Shown: positions 39,737 to 47,980, numbered from the stretch's first letter. The stretch: DNA of 55,401 bases from UBA5738 sp049641805 (GCA_049641805.1 JBARNX010000043.1:1-55401); one strand, 5' to 3'. Notes: generated from the sequence alone by a model not told the origin. Translations and numbers: made by a program.

Positions 39737-39764
39737 ATTTTACTCATTTTCGGGAAAAAGTCAA
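39737..39764 (-). promoter_or_regulatory. Predicted promoter of tuf and the S10-spc run
   Basis: On the minus strand: TTGACT (39759-39764), 16-base spacer, TAAAAT (39737-39742); about 70 bases before the tuf ATG. Confidence 0.6.
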
Positions 39765-39778
39765 ATGCTTCCGGGAAA

Positions 39779-39916
39779 ACGACCAATTACCAATTCCCAA
39801 TTACCAATAAATGCCAGAATGTCCAATATCAAAATTCAAATTTCATTTATATTTTCAAATTGGACATTTTTAAATTTTGGAATTTATTGGAAATTTGTCA
39901 TTGGAAATTGGAAATT
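39779..39916. repeat. Dyad spacer, family C
   Basis: ccaattaccaattccca and ggaaattggaaattt, with gaatgtccaatatc and attggacatttt, fold around aaattcaaatttcattt. It lies between the fusA stop and the tuf promoter. Confidence 0.65.
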
Positions 39917-39919
39917 TCC

Positions 39920-42028
39920 TTACTTTCTCTTTCCCGAAATAACTTCTTGGGCGACATTATTGGGAACTTCTTCGTAATGGTCGAATTCCATCGTGAATGT
40001 TCCCCGGCCCTGCGTCAACGAACGCAGATTTGTGGCATAACCGAACATTTCCGCCAGCGGCACTTTCACATTGATGATTTTGCTTTCCATCTGGTCGTCG
40101 GAATTTTCAATCTTGCCGCGACGCGACGACAGATCGCCAATCACATCTCCGAAAAATTCTTCCGGAATCGTCACTTCCAATTTCATTATCGGTTCAAGCA
40201 ATATCGGATTGGCTTTTCTGGCCGCGGTTTGCAGCGCCATCGAACCGGCGATCTTAAACGCCATTTCCGACGAATCAACTTCGTGGAACGAACCGTCATA
40301 TAGCGTCGCTTTCATATCCACCATCGGATAGCCGGCCACCACGCCCTTGGCCATGGCTTCCTCAATTCCTTTCTCGGTCGGTTTGATATATTCTTTGGGA
40401 ATGACGCCGCCTTTGATCTCGTCCGCAAATTCAAATCCTTCGCCGCGTTCCTTGGGTTCAAGCCTGATCCATACATCGCCGTACTGGCCGCGGCCGCCGG
40501 ATTGCTTAACGAATTTACCCTGCGCTTCGGAATTGGTTTTAATGGTTTCTTTATATGCCACCTGCGGGCGTCCCACATTGGCTTCAACTTTAAATTCGCG
40601 GCGCATCCGGTCAACCAAAATATCCAAATGCAATTCGCCCATGCCGCGGATAATAATCTCATTTGTTTCCTGGTCGGTTTCCACGCGGAAAGTCGGATCC
40701 TCATCGGACAGCTTCTTTAGCGCAAAACCCATTTTCTCTTGATCAGCCTTAGTCTTGGGCTCGATGCGAATCGAAATAACCGGTTCCGGAAAAGTAATCT
40801 TTTCAAGAATGATCGGATTATTTTCGTCGGAAAGGGTGTGCCCGGTGGAAGTGTTTTTCAAACCAACGGTTGCGGCAATATCGCCGGCATACACATCGTC
40901 AATCTCGGTACGGTCATTGGCATACATACGCAATAAGCGTCCGATCCTTTCCTTCTCTCCCGTGGTCGTGTTTAAAACATAGGATCCTTTTTTCAGATAA
41001 CCCGAGTAAACCCGGAAAAATGTCAGCGTCCCGACATACGGATCCGCCGCCACTTTAAACGCCAGCGCCGTGAACGGTTCATCGTCGGAAGGTCCGCGCA
41101 AAACCTCGGATTCGCCTTTCACCTCCATACCTTTCACCGGCGGCAAATCCAAAGGACTGGGCAAATAATAGCAAACCGCGTCAAGTACCGGTTGAACGCC
41201 GGTGTTTTTCAAGGACGAACCGTAAAATACCGGAATAATCGTTCCCTTCATCGTGGCCGCGCGCAAAACCCGGCGCAGATCGTTCAAAGCGATTTCTTCC
41301 CCGGCCAAATAGCTGTTCATTAAAGTTTCATCTTCCGCCACGATTTTTTCGATCAATTTGGCGCGCCATTCATTGGCCATTTCCACCATATCCGCCGGAA
41401 TTTCTTCCTCAACCACATCCTGGCCGTTATCGCCGTTAAAACGCACCGCTTTCATCGTCAGCAAATCAACCACGCCGCTCAACGCGCTTTCTTCTCCGAT
41501 CGGAATATTCGCGGCCACGGCGTTTTTGTTCAATTTTTTCCAAATGGACTGCAAACTGCGTTCAAAGCTGGCGCCTGTCCTATCCATCTTATTGATAAAA
41601 CAGATGCGCGGCACGGAATATTTGTCCGCTTGTCGCCACACGGTTTCGGATTGGGGCTGCACGCCGGCCACGCCGTCAAACACCACCACCGCACCGTCCA
41701 AGACGCGCAAAGCGCGCTGCACTTCGGCGGTAAAATCGATATGTCCGGGAGTGTCGATAATATTAAAGCGATGTTCATTGGTTTTCTGCTTGCTCAAATA
41801 CTCTCCCGGAGACCAAAAACAGGTCGTTGCCGCCGAAGTAATGGTGATACCGCGCTCGCGCTCCTGAGCCATCCAGTCCATAATGGCCGCGCCTTCGTGC
41901 ACCTCGCCAATCTTGTGCGACAAGCCGGTATAAAACAAAATCCGCTCGGATGTGGTGGTTTTGCCGGCATCGATATGAGCGATTACGCCGAAATTACGAT
42001 ATTTTTCAATTGGAGCTAAGCGTGGCAT
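39920..42028 (-). CDS. fusA: Elongation factor G
   Basis: GTPase that drives translocation. From ATG 42028 (MPRLAPIEKYRNFGVIAHID) the product has 702 residues. G1 is AHIDAGKTT, G3 is IDTPGHIDFTAEVQRALRV, G4 is NKMDRTGASF, and domains III-V follow, with domain IV residues VAYKETIKT and GGRGQYGDVWI. Length is normal. It sits between rpsG and tuf. The open frame to 42052 adds spacer-coded residues only. Confidence 0.98.
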   Translation of the reverse strand: MPRLAPIEKYRNFGVIAHIDAGKTTTSERILFYTGLSHKIGEVHEGAAIMDWMAQERERGITITSAATTCFWSPGEYLSKQKTNEHRFNIIDTPGHIDFTAEVQRALRVLDGAVVVFDGVAGVQPQSETVWRQADKYSVPRICFINKMDRTGASFERSLQSIWKKLNKNAVAANIPIGEESALSGVVDLLTMKAVRFNGDNGQDVVEEEIPADMVEMANEWRAKLIEKIVAEDETLMNSYLAGEEIALNDLRRVLRAATMKGTIIPVFYGSSLKNTGVQPVLDAVCYYLPSPLDLPPVKGMEVKGESEVLRGPSDDEPFTALAFKVAADPYVGTLTFFRVYSGYLKKGSYVLNTTTGEKERIGRLLRMYANDRTEIDDVYAGDIAATVGLKNTSTGHTLSDENNPIILEKITFPEPVISIRIEPKTKADQEKMGFALKKLSDEDPTFRVETDQETNEIIIRGMGELHLDILVDRMRREFKVEANVGRPQVAYKETIKTNSEAQGKFVKQSGGRGQYGDVWIRLEPKERGEGFEFADEIKGGVIPKEYIKPTEKGIEEAMAKGVVAGYPMVDMKATLYDGSFHEVDSSEMAFKIAGSMALQTAARKANPILLEPIMKLEVTIPEEFFGDVIGDLSSRRGKIENSDDQMESKIINVKVPLAEMFGYATNLRSLTQGRGTFTMEFDHYEEVPNNVAQEVISGKRK

Positions 42029-42043
42029 AAAAATGCAAAATGT

Positions 42044-42155
42044 AAAAATCAAAGATCAAAATGACAATGTAAAATGTTAAAGTGTCGCGACATGGACATT
42101 TTGCAACTTTACATTGTCATTTTCCATTTTGATTTTTCAATTTTAAATTTAAAAT
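42044..42155. repeat. Dyad spacer, family B, copy 1
   Basis: Arms aatcaaagatcaaaatgaca and tgtcattttccattttgatt around ttaaagtgtcgcgacatgg, between rpsG and fusA. Confidence 0.75.
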
Positions 42156-42216
42156 AATCTTTTCCACAAAAAAACAGAAAGGGTAAATCATTCGCCTTTC
42201 TGTTTCTTTGATTAAA

Positions 42217-42684
42217 TTAAAACTTGAAATGTGCGAATGCCCGGTTTGCCTCGGCCATACGGTGCGTATCCTCTTTTTTCTTGATGGCCACGCCCGTGTT
42301 ATTGGCCGCGCCAATCAGCTCCTCGGCCAATTTGATCTTCATCGGCTGACCCTTCTTCTTGCGCGCCGATTCAAGCAACCAACGAACCGCCAGCGCAGTA
42401 CCCCTTTCCTTGACCACCGGCTTGGGTACTTGATAGGTCGCGCCGCCAACGCGCTGGGATTTAACTTCCAAAAGCGGGCGGGCGTTTTCCAAAGCCAGAT
42501 TGAAAACTTCCAGCGGATCTTTCTGGGTTTTCTCTTTCATTATATCCAAAGCGCCGTAAACGATCTTCTTGGCCGCGTTCTTCTTACCCTTCTTCATTAT
42601 ATGGTTAATGATCTGGGAAATTAAAACGCTGTTATAAATCGCGTCCGGAGCAATTTCTTTTTTTGTATTTTTCTTGCCGCTCAT
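42217..42684 (-). CDS. rpsG: 30S ribosomal protein S7 (uS7)
   Basis: Nucleates assembly of the 30S head and contacts E-site tRNA. From ATG 42684 the product (155 residues) has NHIMKKGKKNAAKKIVYGAL, NARPLLEVKSQRVGGATYQV and HRMAEANRAFAHFKF at the end. Length is normal. It lies between rpsL and fusA in the standard str order. A family-D dyad spacer precedes it and a family-B spacer follows it. Confidence 0.97.
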   Translation of the reverse strand: MSGKKNTKKEIAPDAIYNSVLISQIINHIMKKGKKNAAKKIVYGALDIMKEKTQKDPLEVFNLALENARPLLEVKSQRVGGATYQVPKPVVKERGTALAVRWLLESARKKKGQPMKIKLAEELIGAANNTGVAIKKKEDTHRMAEANRAFAHFKF

Positions 42685-42696
42685 AAAATTCAACTT

Positions 42697-42776
42697 TTGA
42701 CTATTGACTGTTTACTTTTAACGAAAACGCGAATTTGAATTTAGTCAACGGTTAATAGTTAATGGTTAATGATAAT
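42697..42776. repeat. Dyad spacer, family D
   Basis: tgactattgactgtttac with caacggttaatagttaat words fold across gaaaacgcgaatttg, between rpsL and rpsG. Confidence 0.5.
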
Positions 42777-43187
42777 TTATTTGCCCTTTTTGACGCCGTA
42801 TTTCGATCTTTCCTGCTTGCGCTTCTCCACTCCGGTGCAATCAAGCTTGCCGCGCACGATATGATAACGCACGCCCGGAAGATCTTTTACGCGGCCGCCG
42901 CGGATCAACACGATCGAATGTTCCTGCAATTTGTGGCCTTCGCCCGGAATATAAGCCGTAACTTCCATGCCGTTGGTCAACTTCACCCTGGCCACCTTGC
43001 GCAACGCCGAATTCGGTTTCTTGGGAGTCGAGGTAAATACTTTGGTGCAAATGCCGCGCTTCAAGGGCGAACTGTAATTCCGGCCCCGGTTTTTCAAAGT
43101 ATTAAAACCAAACGCCAGCGCCGGCGATTTGGTTTTATGCACGCGCTTCGTCCGCTTATGTTTAATCAATTGGTGAATAGTTGCCAT
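42777..43187 (-). CDS. rpsL: 30S ribosomal protein S12 (uS12)
   Basis: Decoding-centre protein and streptomycin target. From ATG 43187 the product has 136 residues: MATIHQLIKHKRTKRVHKTK, TSTPKKPNSALRKVARVKL, and GRVKDLPGVRYHIVRGKLD containing the modified Asp loop. It has the ~13-residue insertion (FNTLKNRGRNYSSP) typical of Gram-positive-type S12. An upstream open frame to 43316 covers the leader hairpin and is rejected. Leader has a promoter and an attenuator-like stem. Confidence 0.97.
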   Translation of the reverse strand: MATIHQLIKHKRTKRVHKTKSPALAFGFNTLKNRGRNYSSPLKRGICTKVFTSTPKKPNSALRKVARVKLTNGMEVTAYIPGEGHKLQEHSIVLIRGGRVKDLPGVRYHIVRGKLDCTGVEKRKQERSKYGVKKGK

Positions 43188-43199
43188 AGCAAAATGTAT

Positions 43200-43249
43200 T
43201 GCGAATTTTAAAAGGTCGTTCCTCGGCGTGCTCGCCGAGGTGCGACCTT
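43200..43249 (-). terminator. Attenuator-like hairpin in the rpsL leader
   Basis: CCTCGGCG (43221-43228) pairs with CGCCGAGG (43233-43240), and outer AAGGTCG (43212-43218) with CGACCTT (43243-43249). On the minus strand the stem is followed by TTTTAAAATT, then rpsL. Confidence 0.65.
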
Positions 43250-43287
43250 GGTAAACTGCATTCTGAATTCGTGTATCAAACAAAATA

Positions 43288-43316
43288 TAATTACCACAAT
43301 AAAAAATAAAAGTCAA
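43288..43316 (-). promoter_or_regulatory. Predicted promoter of the str operon
   Basis: On the minus strand: TTGACT (43311-43316), 17-base spacer, TAATTA (43288-43293) preceded by TGG. The -10 is a weak match. Confidence 0.45.
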
Positions 43317-43350
43317 ACTAGTTTATACTTATTGTTTATACTTATTATAT

Positions 43351-43388
43351 TATTCTATAATTTTAGCTATGGCTAAAATTATAGAATA
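43351..43388. repeat. 17-bp perfect AT-rich palindrome
   Basis: 43351-43367 and 43372-43388 are exact reverse complements with loop TATG. It lies in the 348-base gap between the M50 gene and rpsL; apart from the promoter and attenuator, I see no other feature in the gap. Confidence 0.8.
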
Positions 43389-43535
43389 TATTGGTTTTAT
43401 GAAAAAAATCCACATTGCTCAATCCTATACAATTCTCGCGATGGCAACTTTCATATGGGTCTGATTTTGTCCAAAATAAACCGAAGAGCGGGCTCCACAC
43501 CGAAATCCGTTTTCACTTTTAATTTAGAAACAGAT

Positions 43536-44168
43536 CTACACCGGCGGGACGCCCACGATCAGGCGATATAAGAACATCAGGATGGGATCCATGATCGGAG
43601 AAAGGAAGTAGATTATTATGAAAAGAAAAACGAATCCGTACCGCTGGAGAAAAATTTTGAAATCTTCCTGCGACGGCGGCAAAAGCGCGAACAAAATATG
43701 CGAGCCGTCCAGCGGCGGAATCGGAATGAGGTTGAAAACCGCCAACACCAAATTAATAATTACCACCGACTGCGCCAAAGTGTAAAAACCGGCGCTCACC
43801 GGGTCCAAGATTACCGGCCAAAACCTTAATATCAAGCCAAAAATCGCCGCCAGAGCGAAATTCGCGGCCACGCCCGCAACCGCCACTTTGACTTGGCCGT
43901 ATTTTTGATCGCGGAAATTATAAGGATTGATCGGCACGGGTTTGGCCCATCCGAAAATGAACGGCGACCGCAACAAGATCAATAACAAAGGCAAGAAAAA
44001 CGAACCGACCCAATCAAGATGCTTCAACGGATTTAAAGTTAAACGGCCGGCGTATTTTGCCGTGGGATCGCCCAGCGAATTTGCCACCGCGCCGTGCGCC
44101 ACCTCGTGGATAACCACCGAAAAAATCAGCGCGATAATTGAAAAAATTAAAATTAAAATTTCAGCCAT
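43536..44168 (-). CDS. Site-2-type intramembrane metalloprotease (M50, rhomboid-unrelated)
   Basis: 210 residues from ATG 44168. The zinc motif is HEVAHGAVA (HExxH) in the first membrane helix, and the third ligand is in NLIPIPPLDGSH. Four to five membrane helices are visible. This is the short M50B form without PDZ domain, common in bacteria; substrates are unknown. A promoter at 44250-44278 shares its -35 with the divergent rpmB promoter. Confidence 0.92.
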   Translation of the reverse strand: MAEILILIFSIIALIFSVVIHEVAHGAVANSLGDPTAKYAGRLTLNPLKHLDWVGSFFLPLLLILLRSPFIFGWAKPVPINPYNFRDQKYGQVKVAVAGVAANFALAAIFGLILRFWPVILDPVSAGFYTLAQSVVIINLVLAVFNLIPIPPLDGSHILFALLPPSQEDFKIFLQRYGFVFLFIIIYFLSPIMDPILMFLYRLIVGVPPV

Positions 44169-44172
44169 AAAA

Positions 44173-44240
44173 TTAGACAAAGCTCGAATATCGAATATCG
44201 AAATCCGAAACAAGTTCGCGCTTCGGGTTTCGAATTTTAA
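44173..44240. repeat. Dyad spacer, family E
   Basis: gaatatcgaaatccgaaac and cgggtttcgaattt, word set as at 18067-18215, in the M50 gene leader. Confidence 0.5.
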
Positions 44241-44249
44241 CTCGGTTAC

Positions 44250-44278
44250 ATCTTATCACAAAGCCCGCCTCTTGCCAA
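44250..44278 (-). promoter_or_regulatory. Predicted promoter of the M50 protease gene
   Basis: On the minus strand: TTGGCA (44273-44278), 17-base spacer, TAAGAT (44250-44255). Its -35 is the same DNA as the rpmB -35. Confidence 0.6.
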
Positions 44279-44300
44279 TTCATCGAAAATATCTTATTAT
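44272..44300 (+). promoter_or_regulatory. Predicted promoter of rpmB
   Basis: TTGCCA (44272-44277), 17-base spacer, TATTAT (44295-44300); start codon 22 bases downstream. Confidence 0.65.
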
Positions 44301-44321
44301 AGCTCTGTTAACAAAATATCT

Positions 44322-44513
44322 ATGTCAAAAATTTGCGCATTGTGCGGAAAACAAGGAATGATGACTTGGTCGCGCGTCCGCTTGAGGGCAACCAAGTTCA
44401 ACCCCACCGCCAAAAGAAAACAATATCCCAATTTGCAATCGACAACTTTACCCACCGGGAAAAAAGTAACCGCTTGCGCCAAATGCATCAAAACATTGAA
44501 CAAAACCAAATAG
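44322..44513 (+). CDS. rpmB: 50S ribosomal protein L28 (bL28)
   Basis: 63-residue protein of the 50S subunit. It begins MSKICALCGKQGMMTWSRVR and has the family segments TAKRKQYPNLQSTTLPTGKK and ACAKCIKTLNK; the cysteines CALC and CAKC form a zinc-ribbon pair. Length matches zinc-type L28. It is the only ribosomal gene here on the plus strand, with its own promoter and a weak terminator. Confidence 0.95.
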   Translation: MSKICALCGKQGMMTWSRVRLRATKFNPTAKRKQYPNLQSTTLPTGKKVTACAKCIKTLNKTK

Positions 44514-44544
44514 CCCATAAGCAATGGACGGTTTGTTCGCTTGC

Positions 44545-44575
44545 CAATCCGCCGCAAAAGCGGATTGTTGCTTAT
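44545..44575 (+). terminator. Weak terminator after rpmB
   Basis: CAATCCGC (44545-44552) pairs with GCGGATTG (44560-44567), followed by TTGCTTATT. Confidence 0.45.
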
Positions 44576-44671
44576 TCCGTTAATTCCAAAATTTCCAATA
44601 TCCAATTTCAAAATAAATGTTAAAATTCCATAATATCAAAATGGGACGCGTTAAATTTTGACATTTGGGAA

Positions 44672-44742
44672 CGGGTTGTATTACAACGGCAGTATGTGCC
44701 CTTGGGGTGGGTACGATCCGGGTTCAATTCCCGGCAGCCCGA
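44672..44742 (+). tRNA. tRNA-Pro (anticodon GGG)
   Basis: 71-nt cloverleaf. The acceptor is CGGGTTG/CAGCCCG with C1-G72 and A73, as in bacterial tRNA-Pro. The anticodon arm is TGCCC-TTGGGGT-GGGTA (anticodon GGG, codon CCC, one G-U pair) and the T arm CCGGG-TTCAATT-CCCGG. The D stem has only three pairs plus a T-T mismatch, which is odd. CCA is not encoded (the 3' flank is CAAAC). Confidence 0.88.
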
Positions 44743-44799
44743 CAAACAAAACTAGTTGCGTTTGAAATAATTTTTTAAAAAACCGGCACAACACCGGCG

Positions 44800-44830
44800 A
44801 AATCCGGCTTCGCCGGATTTTTTGTTGTTT
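44800..44830 (+). terminator. Rho-independent terminator after tRNA-Pro
   Basis: AAATCCGGC pairs with GCCGGATTT around TTC (44800-44820), followed by TTTGTTGTTTTT. Confidence 0.8.
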
Positions 44831-44887
44831 TTCCCAAAACCATTGATTGGATTTGAAGACGCGGCGAAAATTCAATATACTGATTTA

Positions 44888-47413
44888 ATGGATATTTTTT
44901 CTAACTCGACAAAAGGAACGGATGAGATCCTCTCAAAATTGGGCACCGATTTAAAAAACGGCCTTGATACGCAAACCGTCGCGCGGCGGCAAGAGAAATA
45001 CGGCAAAAACAACCTTGCCCTGAGAGAAACCGCGGGCTGGCATATTTTTTTCCGCCAATTCAAGTCGGCGTTCGTTTATCTCTTGATCGCGGCCATAACC
45101 ATCACCTTTTTTCTGGGCGAATGGATCGACGCGCTGATGATCTTGATCTTCCTGGCAATCAACGGCGGTTTGGGATTCTATCAGGAATTCAGCTCGGAAA
45201 AAACCTCCCAGCTATTGAATAAATTCGCGTTGCCCCGGGCTAAAGTATTGAGAAACGGAAGAACGGAACAAATAACCGCCGATGCCTTGGTTCCCGGAGA
45301 CATAGTGATACTTGAAACCGGCAACCGAGTACCGGCCGATCTGCGGCTGATCGAAACGGATAATACAATCATCGACGAAACGATTTTAACCGGCGAATCG
45401 GCCCCGGTTCATAAAAATTCCATAACTCTGAAGGCAAAACCCGCTTCTTACGGTCAAGCCGCCAACTTGGCGTTTTCGGGTACCGATGTCCTTAAAGGCG
45501 AAGCGCGCGGCATAGTAATCGCCACAGGCAAGGATACGGTTTTCGGCCAAATCGCCAAACTGGCCGGTGAAACAAAAAAAGAAAGCGATTTCGAAAAAGG
45601 CATCCGGCGTTTTTCGCAATTCATTTTAAAACTGGTCGGAATAACGCTTTTAGTGGTTTTCTCCGCCCATTTGCTTATCAGCCGCGACGGCATCGATATT
45701 TTTGAACTGGTAATTTTTTTGGTGGCTTTGACCGTAAGCGTCATCCCCGAAGCCCTGCCGCTGGTAACCACTTTTTCCCTGTCCCGAGGCGCCAAACGGC
45801 TGGCAAAGAAAAAAGTCATCGTCAAACGACTGTCCGCAATTGAAGATTTGGGAAGTATGGAAATCCTGTGCAGCGACAAAACGGGCACATTGACGGAAAA
45901 TCGTCTGGCGATTGCCGATGTTTATTCGCAAAACCGCGATCAAACAATATGGATGGCCAATCTGGCGTCTTCCTTCGAACTGGAATCGAAAATCGAACCG
46001 TTTGACATCGCGCTGGAAAAAGGATTGTCCGTCGAACAAAAAAAGAAAATCAAAGCGGCGGTTAAAATATCGGAAAATACTTTTGATCCCGAATCAAGAT
46101 TGAATTCGGCGGCGGTTCTGGCCGGCGGCAAAATTTTTCTGGTCAAAAGAGGCGCTCCGGAAGCGATTATCGCATCGTGCGCGGGATTGGCAAAAACCGA
46201 GAAAGAAAATATCAATGAATGGATAAGCCGGCAGGGCAAACAAGGCCGCCGGGTTTTGGCCGTTGCCTGCCGGGAATTCGAAGCCGGCGGCAAAAAAAAC
46301 TGCGACTATGACCGCCGGCTTTCCCGGCGCGATTTCATATTCGCCGGGGTTGTTTCTTTTGTCGATCCGATCAAAAAAAGCTCGTTTGCCACTGTCAAAC
46401 AAGCGGAAAAACTCGGAGTCAAGATAATCATTATAACCGGCGACAATCCCGAAGTCGCCGGAGCGGTCGCCTGCGAGATCGGCTTGATCGAAACGCCGGA
46501 GAAAGTGGTAACCGAAGAACAGTGGCGCCGGGCCAACGCCGAAAAACGCCGTTATTTTCTGGAAAATTACCGCGTGTTCGCCCGCATCACGCCCGAGGAA
46601 AAATTCGCAATCATTGAGGCATTGCGCGGCGCGCATACGGTCGGCTTCTTGGGAGAAGGCATCAATGACGCCGCGGCATTGAAGATCGCCGGCGTATCGA
46701 TGGCGGTCGACAGCGCCTCCGATATCGCGCGCGAAGCCTCGGATATTATTTTACTGGAAAAGAATTTGGATGTCGTCATCGAAGGCATCAGGGAAGGCCG
46801 CCAGATATTTGCCAATACTGCCAAATACATCAAATCAACACTGGCATCCAACTTTGGAAATTTCTTCGCCGTGGCCATCGCCTCCTTGATAGTCGATTTC
46901 CTGCCAATGCTTCCGATCCAAATACTGCTGGTCAATTTGCTGTCCGATGCCCCGATGATCTCGATTTCCACCGATACGGTCCAAGAGAATGAACTTAAAT
47001 CGCCCAAAAAATATCAAACCAACGAGATTATCATCATCTCTATGATCCTAGGCATGGTCAGCACGGTTTTTGACTTTATATTTTTTTCGTCTTTTTACCG
47101 CGCTTCTCCGGAAGTCCTGCGAACCAATTGGTTCATCGGCAGTATTTTGACGGAATTGGCGCTGTTGTTTTCCATCCGCACCACAACCCATTTTTTGAAA
47201 GCAAAACGCCCTTCGCTGCCGATAATCGCCTTAAGCGCCGCCACTTTAATTCTGACCGTCGGCCTTCCCTATACGGCTTTCGGACAGGAAGTTTTTCGAT
47301 TCGTCGCGCCGGCGCCGACTCATCTGGGATGGATATTTTTACTGGTGTCCGCGTATTTCGCCGTTTCCGAAACGGTGAAATTGCTTTATTACAAAAACCG
47401 GGCAAAAGCTTAG
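44888..47413 (+). CDS. Cation-transporting P-type ATPase (MgtA-like or P2-like)
   Basis: 841 residues from ATG 44888. Motifs: TGES near 168-171, membrane helix 4 PEALP near 287-291, phosphorylation site CSDKTGTLTEN with Asp near 330, and the hinge GEGINDAAALKIAG. The hinge normally reads GDGxND, so Glu replaces Asp. N-terminal cation-ATPase domain and about ten helices are visible. The sequence around helix 4 and 5 (LASNFGNFFAVAIASLI, LPMLPIQILLVNLL) resembles Mg2+ importers of the MgtA group; Ca2+ transport cannot be ruled out. Confidence 0.9.
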   Translation: MDIFSNSTKGTDEILSKLGTDLKNGLDTQTVARRQEKYGKNNLALRETAGWHIFFRQFKSAFVYLLIAAITITFFLGEWIDALMILIFLAINGGLGFYQEFSSEKTSQLLNKFALPRAKVLRNGRTEQITADALVPGDIVILETGNRVPADLRLIETDNTIIDETILTGESAPVHKNSITLKAKPASYGQAANLAFSGTDVLKGEARGIVIATGKDTVFGQIAKLAGETKKESDFEKGIRRFSQFILKLVGITLLVVFSAHLLISRDGIDIFELVIFLVALTVSVIPEALPLVTTFSLSRGAKRLAKKKVIVKRLSAIEDLGSMEILCSDKTGTLTENRLAIADVYSQNRDQTIWMANLASSFELESKIEPFDIALEKGLSVEQKKKIKAAVKISENTFDPESRLNSAAVLAGGKIFLVKRGAPEAIIASCAGLAKTEKENINEWISRQGKQGRRVLAVACREFEAGGKKNCDYDRRLSRRDFIFAGVVSFVDPIKKSSFATVKQAEKLGVKIIIITGDNPEVAGAVACEIGLIETPEKVVTEEQWRRANAEKRRYFLENYRVFARITPEEKFAIIEALRGAHTVGFLGEGINDAAALKIAGVSMAVDSASDIAREASDIILLEKNLDVVIEGIREGRQIFANTAKYIKSTLASNFGNFFAVAIASLIVDFLPMLPIQILLVNLLSDAPMISISTDTVQENELKSPKKYQTNEIIIISMILGMVSTVFDFIFFSSFYRASPEVLRTNWFIGSILTELALLFSIRTTTHFLKAKRPSLPIIALSAATLILTVGLPYTAFGQEVFRFVAPAPTHLGWIFLLVSAYFAVSETVKLLYYKNRAKA

Positions 47414-47885
47414 GAGGCTTTCATAAATCTCTAAAATTTCAAAAATGCGGCGCGCCTCGTTATGGCGATGTTTCTCCAAGCCAAAGTTACTAAAAAATCC
47501 CTCGACAAGCTCGGGATTCTTTAGTAACCCTGTGAAAAAGTAATTCCACAAATATAGGTGGGTGCCAAGGCCTCCGCCACGGCGGAGGACCATTTCAAGC
47601 TCCCGTGGATGTTGTGTTGGAAAACTTTTATTACAGGGTTGTTTTGAGTATAACCAACCCCAGAACCTTGTCAAATCCCACTTATCCCCAATTATTAAAC
47701 AAAATTAACCCTGATTTTCGCCAAGTTCAAACCCGGTTTTTTCATAAATTCACGATTAAATTACCTTGAATTGCAAAACAAGCATTGGGGAAATTTCACC
47801 AAATGCGGCGGTAACCGCGCAAATTTTAGGTAAAAAATATTTGAAAAACAATATGCCTATTTTTAAAAATTGTCAATAGTAGCAC

Positions 47886-47915
47886 AACTAAAAATCCCGC
47901 AATAACGGGATTAAA
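47886..47915 (-). terminator. Terminator after the second adenylate kinase gene
   Basis: AATCCCG (47893-47899) pairs with CGGGATT (47906-47912); the minus strand then reads TTTAGTTG. Confidence 0.6.
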
Positions 47916-47938
47916 AAATAAATTCAAATACAGTTTGG

Positions 47939-47980
47939 CAAAGGTCTAACCCCCGCGATTACGCGGGGGTTAGACCTTTG
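47939..47980. repeat. 19-bp perfect hairpin, loop ATTA
   Basis: 47939-47957 and 47962-47980 are exact reverse complements (caaaggtctaacccccgcg). Related words ggtctaaccctcgcgat occur at 7861-7877 and ccctcgcgattacgctcggg at 8248-8268. Confidence 0.85.

Noticed and set aside
42777..43316. Long frame of rpsL starting at 43316
   Set aside because: It would translate the leader hairpin; the conserved S12 start is ATG 43187.
47339..47674. Minus-strand open frame of 111 codons in the ATPase 3' region
   Set aside because: It overlaps the ATPase end and runs through palindromes; no family features are visible.
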